A stretch of 64,000 nt of DNA from Devosia sp. 67-54 (GTDB lineage Bacteria; Pseudomonadota; Alphaproteobacteria; Rhizobiales; Devosiaceae): NCBI RefSeq assembly GCF_001899075.1, contig NZ_MKVA01000008.1:248001-312000 (forward strand), written 5' to 3'. Positions 61,545 through 64,000 of the stretch are shown piece after piece; positions within the stretch are counted from its first letter, which is position 1; each line of letters begins with the position of its first letter. The notes beneath the pieces were generated by a model. The model was not told the DNA's origin and searched no databases. It saw nothing but the letters and a program-made list of their open reading frames with translations. The position numbers and the translations under genes are program-made.

Positions 61545-64000
61545 CTACTCGAATCGGACCAGCAAATCCTTGGCGTCGATCTGGTCGCCCGGCTTCACCG
61601 TGACTTCGGCGACGACGCCGTCGGCTTCGGCGTGGATGGCGGTTTCCATCTTCATGGCCTCGATCGACAGCAGCACGTCGCCGGCGCTGACCGGGTCGCC
61701 CACCTTGACCGACAGCCCCGAGATCACCCCCGGCATCGGCGCGCCGACCTGGCGCGGATCGCCGAGCGCCGCCTTGGGCCGGACCTGCACCTCGCCCACC
61801 TTCAGCCGGTCCGGCACGGTGATGGTGCGCGGCTGCCCGTTGAGGTCGAAGAACACCCGCACCTGGCCCTTCTCGTTGGTCTCGGCGCGGCCCAGATAGT
61901 TGATCACCATGGTCTTGCCGCGCTCGATCTCGGCGAAGATTTCCTCGCCCTGGTCGAGCCCGTAGAAATACACCGGCGTCGGCAGCACCGCGGTCGGCCC
62001 GTAGCGGTCCTGCGTCTTGAGGAAATCGAGGAAGACCTTGGGGTACATGAGGTAGGAGGCGAGGCGGAAATCGTCGATCTTCTCGCCGGTCTCCTTGGCC
62101 ACCCTGGCCCGCTCCGCCTCGAGGTCGACGTCCTTGAGATAGGAGCCGGGCCGCTCGGTGAGCGGCGTGCGGCCCTTCAGCACCTTCTTCTGCAGGTTTT
62201 TGGGGAATCCGCCCGGCGGCTGCCCGAGATCGCCGGCGAAGAACCCGACCACCGAATCCGGGAACGCGATCTCGCGGTTCGGGTCCTCGACGTCGGCGCG
62301 CGTCAGCCCGGAGCTGACCATGGCGAGCGCCATGTCGCCCACCACCTTGGAGCTCGGCGTCACCTTGACGATATCGCCAAACATCCGGTTGACGTCGGCA
62401 TAGGTCTTGGCCACTTCGTGCCAGCGGCTCTCGAGCCCCAGCGAACGCGCCTGTTCCTTGAGGTTGGTGAACTGCCCGCCCGGCATTTCGTGCAGGTAGA
62501 CTTCCGACGCGCCGCCCTTGAGGTCGCTTTCGAAGGCGCGGTACTGCGTGCGCACCGCCTCCCAGTAGAACGAGATTTCGCGGATCACCTTGGCATCGAA
62601 TCCGGGATCGCGATCGGTGTCGCGCAGCGCCGCCGCCACCGAGCCGAAAGTCGGCTGGCTGGTGGTGCCCGAGAACGCGTCCATCGCCGCATCCACCGCG
62701 TCGACGCCGGCCTCGACCGCCGCCATCAGCGTCGCCGAGGCGGCGCCCGACGTGTCGTGCGTGTGGAGGTGGATCGGCAGCCCGATCTCCTGCTTCAGCG
62801 CCGAGATCAGCACCTTGGCGGCCGCCGGCTTCAGCAGCCCCGCCATGTCCTTGATGCCGAGGATGTGCGCGCCTGCCGCCTCCAGCTCCCTGGCCAGTCC
62901 GACGTAATATTTGAGGTCGTATTTCGGCCGGCTCGCATCGAACAGGTCGCCGGTGTAGCAGATGGCGCCCTCCGCCACCTTGCCCGCCTCGGCCACCGCG
63001 TCGATCGACACGCGCATGTTTTCGACCCAGTTGAGGCAGTCGAAGATGCGGAACACATCGACGCCGCCCTTCGCCGCCTGGCGCACGAAGAACTTGACCA
63101 CATTGTCGGGATAGTTGGTGTAGCCGACGCCGTTCGATCCGCGCAGCAGCATCTGCGTCAGGATGTTCGGCGCGCCCTCGCGCACCGCCGCCAGCCGCTC
63201 CCACGGATCCTCGTTGAGAAAGCGCATCGCCACGTCGAACGTCGCGCCGCCCCAGCATTCGAGCGAGAACAGATTGGGCAGCCCGCGCGCATAGCTCTCG
63301 GCGATGCGCGTGATGTCGTAGCTGCGCATGCGCGTCGCCAGCAGGCTCTGATGCGCGTCGCGCATCGTGGTGTCGGTGAAGAGCACTGCCTTTTGCGCCT
63401 TCATCCACTCGGCGAGGCCCTTCGGCCCCTGCCGCTCCAGCACCTGCCGCGAGCCGTCGATCAGCGTCACCGGCTCGTAGAGCGGCGGCACCGGCTCGAT
63501 GGCGTCGGCCGGCGGCCGCGGCCGGTCTCGCACTTCCGGATGGCCGTTGACCGTGACGTCGGCGATATAGGTCAACAGCTTGGTCGCCCGGTCCTTGCGG
63601 CGCTCGAACTGGAACAGCTCCGGCGTCGTGTCGATGAACCGCGTGGTGTAGCGGTTGTTGACGAAATCGGGATGCGTGATGATGTTCTCGAGGAAAGCGA
63701 GATTGGTCGCGACGCCGCGGATGCGGAACTCGCGCAGCGCCCGGTGCATGCGGGCGATCGCCTCTTCCGGCGTCGGCGCCCAGCAGGTGACCTTCTCGAG
63801 CAGCGGATCGTAGAACCGCGTGATGATGGCGCCGGCATAGGCCGTGCCCCCGTCGAGCCGCACCCCGAACCCGGTCGCCTCGCGATAGGCGGTGATCCGC
63901 CCGTAATCTGGAATGAAATTCTCTTCCGGATCTTCCGTCGTCACCCGGCACTGGATGGCGTGGTCGCGCAGCTTGATGTCCTGCTGCTTCGGCACGCCCG
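61545..64000 (-). CDS. pyc: Pyruvate carboxylase, N-terminal biotin carboxylase part beyond right edge
   Basis: About 818 residues of an enzyme normally about 1150. The visible part begins within the end of the biotin carboxylase domain (AIQCRVTTEDPEENFIPDYG). It then has the carboxyltransferase TIM barrel (FTDTTMRDAHQSLLATRMR, HLHTHDTSG) and the biotinyl domain with IEAMKMETAIHAEADG, whose Lys carries biotin. Converts pyruvate to oxaloacetate. The frame opens to the right edge with no start. Confidence 0.95.
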   Translation of the reverse strand, partial: GVPKQQDIKLRDHAIQCRVTTEDPEENFIPDYGRITAYREATGFGVRLDGGTAYAGAIITRFYDPLLEKVTCWAPTPEEAIARMHRALREFRIRGVATNLAFLENIITHPDFVNNRYTTRFIDTTPELFQFERRKDRATKLLTYIADVTVNGHPEVRDRPRPPADAIEPVPPLYEPVTLIDGSRQVLERQGPKGLAEWMKAQKAVLFTDTTMRDAHQSLLATRMRSYDITRIAESYARGLPNLFSLECWGGATFDVAMRFLNEDPWERLAAVREGAPNILTQMLLRGSNGVGYTNYPDNVVKFFVRQAAKGGVDVFRIFDCLNWVENMRVSIDAVAEAGKVAEGAICYTGDLFDASRPKYDLKYYVGLARELEAAGAHILGIKDMAGLLKPAAAKVLISALKQEIGLPIHLHTHDTSGAASATLMAAVEAGVDAVDAAMDAFSGTTSQPTFGSVAAALRDTDRDPGFDAKVIREISFYWEAVRTQYRAFESDLKGGASEVYLHEMPGGQFTNLKEQARSLGLESRWHEVAKTYADVNRMFGDIVKVTPSSKVVGDMALAMVSSGLTRADVEDPNREIAFPDSVVGFFAGDLGQPPGGFPKNLQKKVLKGRTPLTERPGSYLKDVDLEAERARVAKETGEKIDDFRLASYLMYPKVFLDFLKTQDRYGPTAVLPTPVYFYGLDQGEEIFAEIERGKTMVINYLGRAETNEKGQVRVFFDLNGQPRTITVPDRLKVGEVQVRPKAALGDPRQVGAPMPGVISGLSVKVGDPVSAGDVLLSIEAMKMETAIHAEADGVVAEVTVKPGDQIDAKDLLVRFE

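Noticed and set aside
1-64000. CRISPR arrays, rRNA genes, insertion sequences, integrases
   Set aside because: None seen on reading; no regularly spaced repeats, transposase or tyrosine recombinase motifs found.

Overview
The window reads as chromosomal DNA of a high-G+C alphaproteobacterium, most likely order Hyphomicrobiales (Devosia-like; the genus is a guess). Supporting signs are the ftsE-ftsX / zinc-ribbon / CpdR-like cluster, argH divergent from tlpA with lysA downstream, a LexA box of the alphaproteobacterial type (GTTC-N7-GTTC), and DUF2125, PduO-type and HIG1-domain proteins. Almost every gene is tightly packed, with ATGA, GTGA or TGATG stop-start overlaps.

1-10 kb: an FAD aromatic-ring-type monooxygenase (cut by the left edge) diverges from its probable TetR regulator across two near-identical operator palindromes. 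A secreted phosphodiester glycosidase follows, then a Tet(M)-like ribosomal protection GTPase preceded by a small overlapping leader ORF. A three-gene minus-strand operon comes next: a fused double ABC permease, an NrtD/SsuB-type ATPase with an AAA-associated C-terminus, and a tandem universal stress protein. About 0.8 kb (9258-10086) holds no convincing gene.

10-27.1 kb: a dense antiphage defence island ending close to a tRNA-Leu gene. It holds (a) Thoeris, with an intact SIR2-SLOG ThsA and a ThsB broken by a one-base frameshift; (b) an AbiEi/AbiEii pair; (c) a four-gene minus-strand operon of ABC-three-component type (restriction-endonuclease-like effector, middle component, Rad50-like ATPase with a zinc hook) that ends in a TIR-domain gene; (d) a divergent AAA ATPase with a nuclease-like C-terminus, separated from (c) by tandem palindromes; and (e) a complete Wadjet JetABCD operon. 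The ABC-3C plus TIR operon with its divergent ATPase is the best candidate for a little-described system.

27.6-64 kb: mainly core metabolism and housekeeping. It includes two DUF72 proteins, DsbB, AlkA-type glycosylase, GluQ, a LysR/Rossmann oxidoreductase pair, PduO adenosyltransferase, two ChaC-like cyclotransferases, PlsC, FtsEX, CpdR, LysA, ArgH, TlpA, a PfkB kinase, prephenate dehydrogenase, HisC, a glyoxalase II-type hydrolase, FumC, L32, farnesyl-diphosphate synthase, IspG and pyruvate carboxylase (cut by the right edge). Three small toxin-antitoxin pairs (ParDE, Phd/PemK-type, HigBA) sit between core genes. Hairpins mark several convergent gene ends. A long inverted repeat abuts the start codon of the prenyl synthase, and an unstudied small protein sits directly behind a consensus LexA box.
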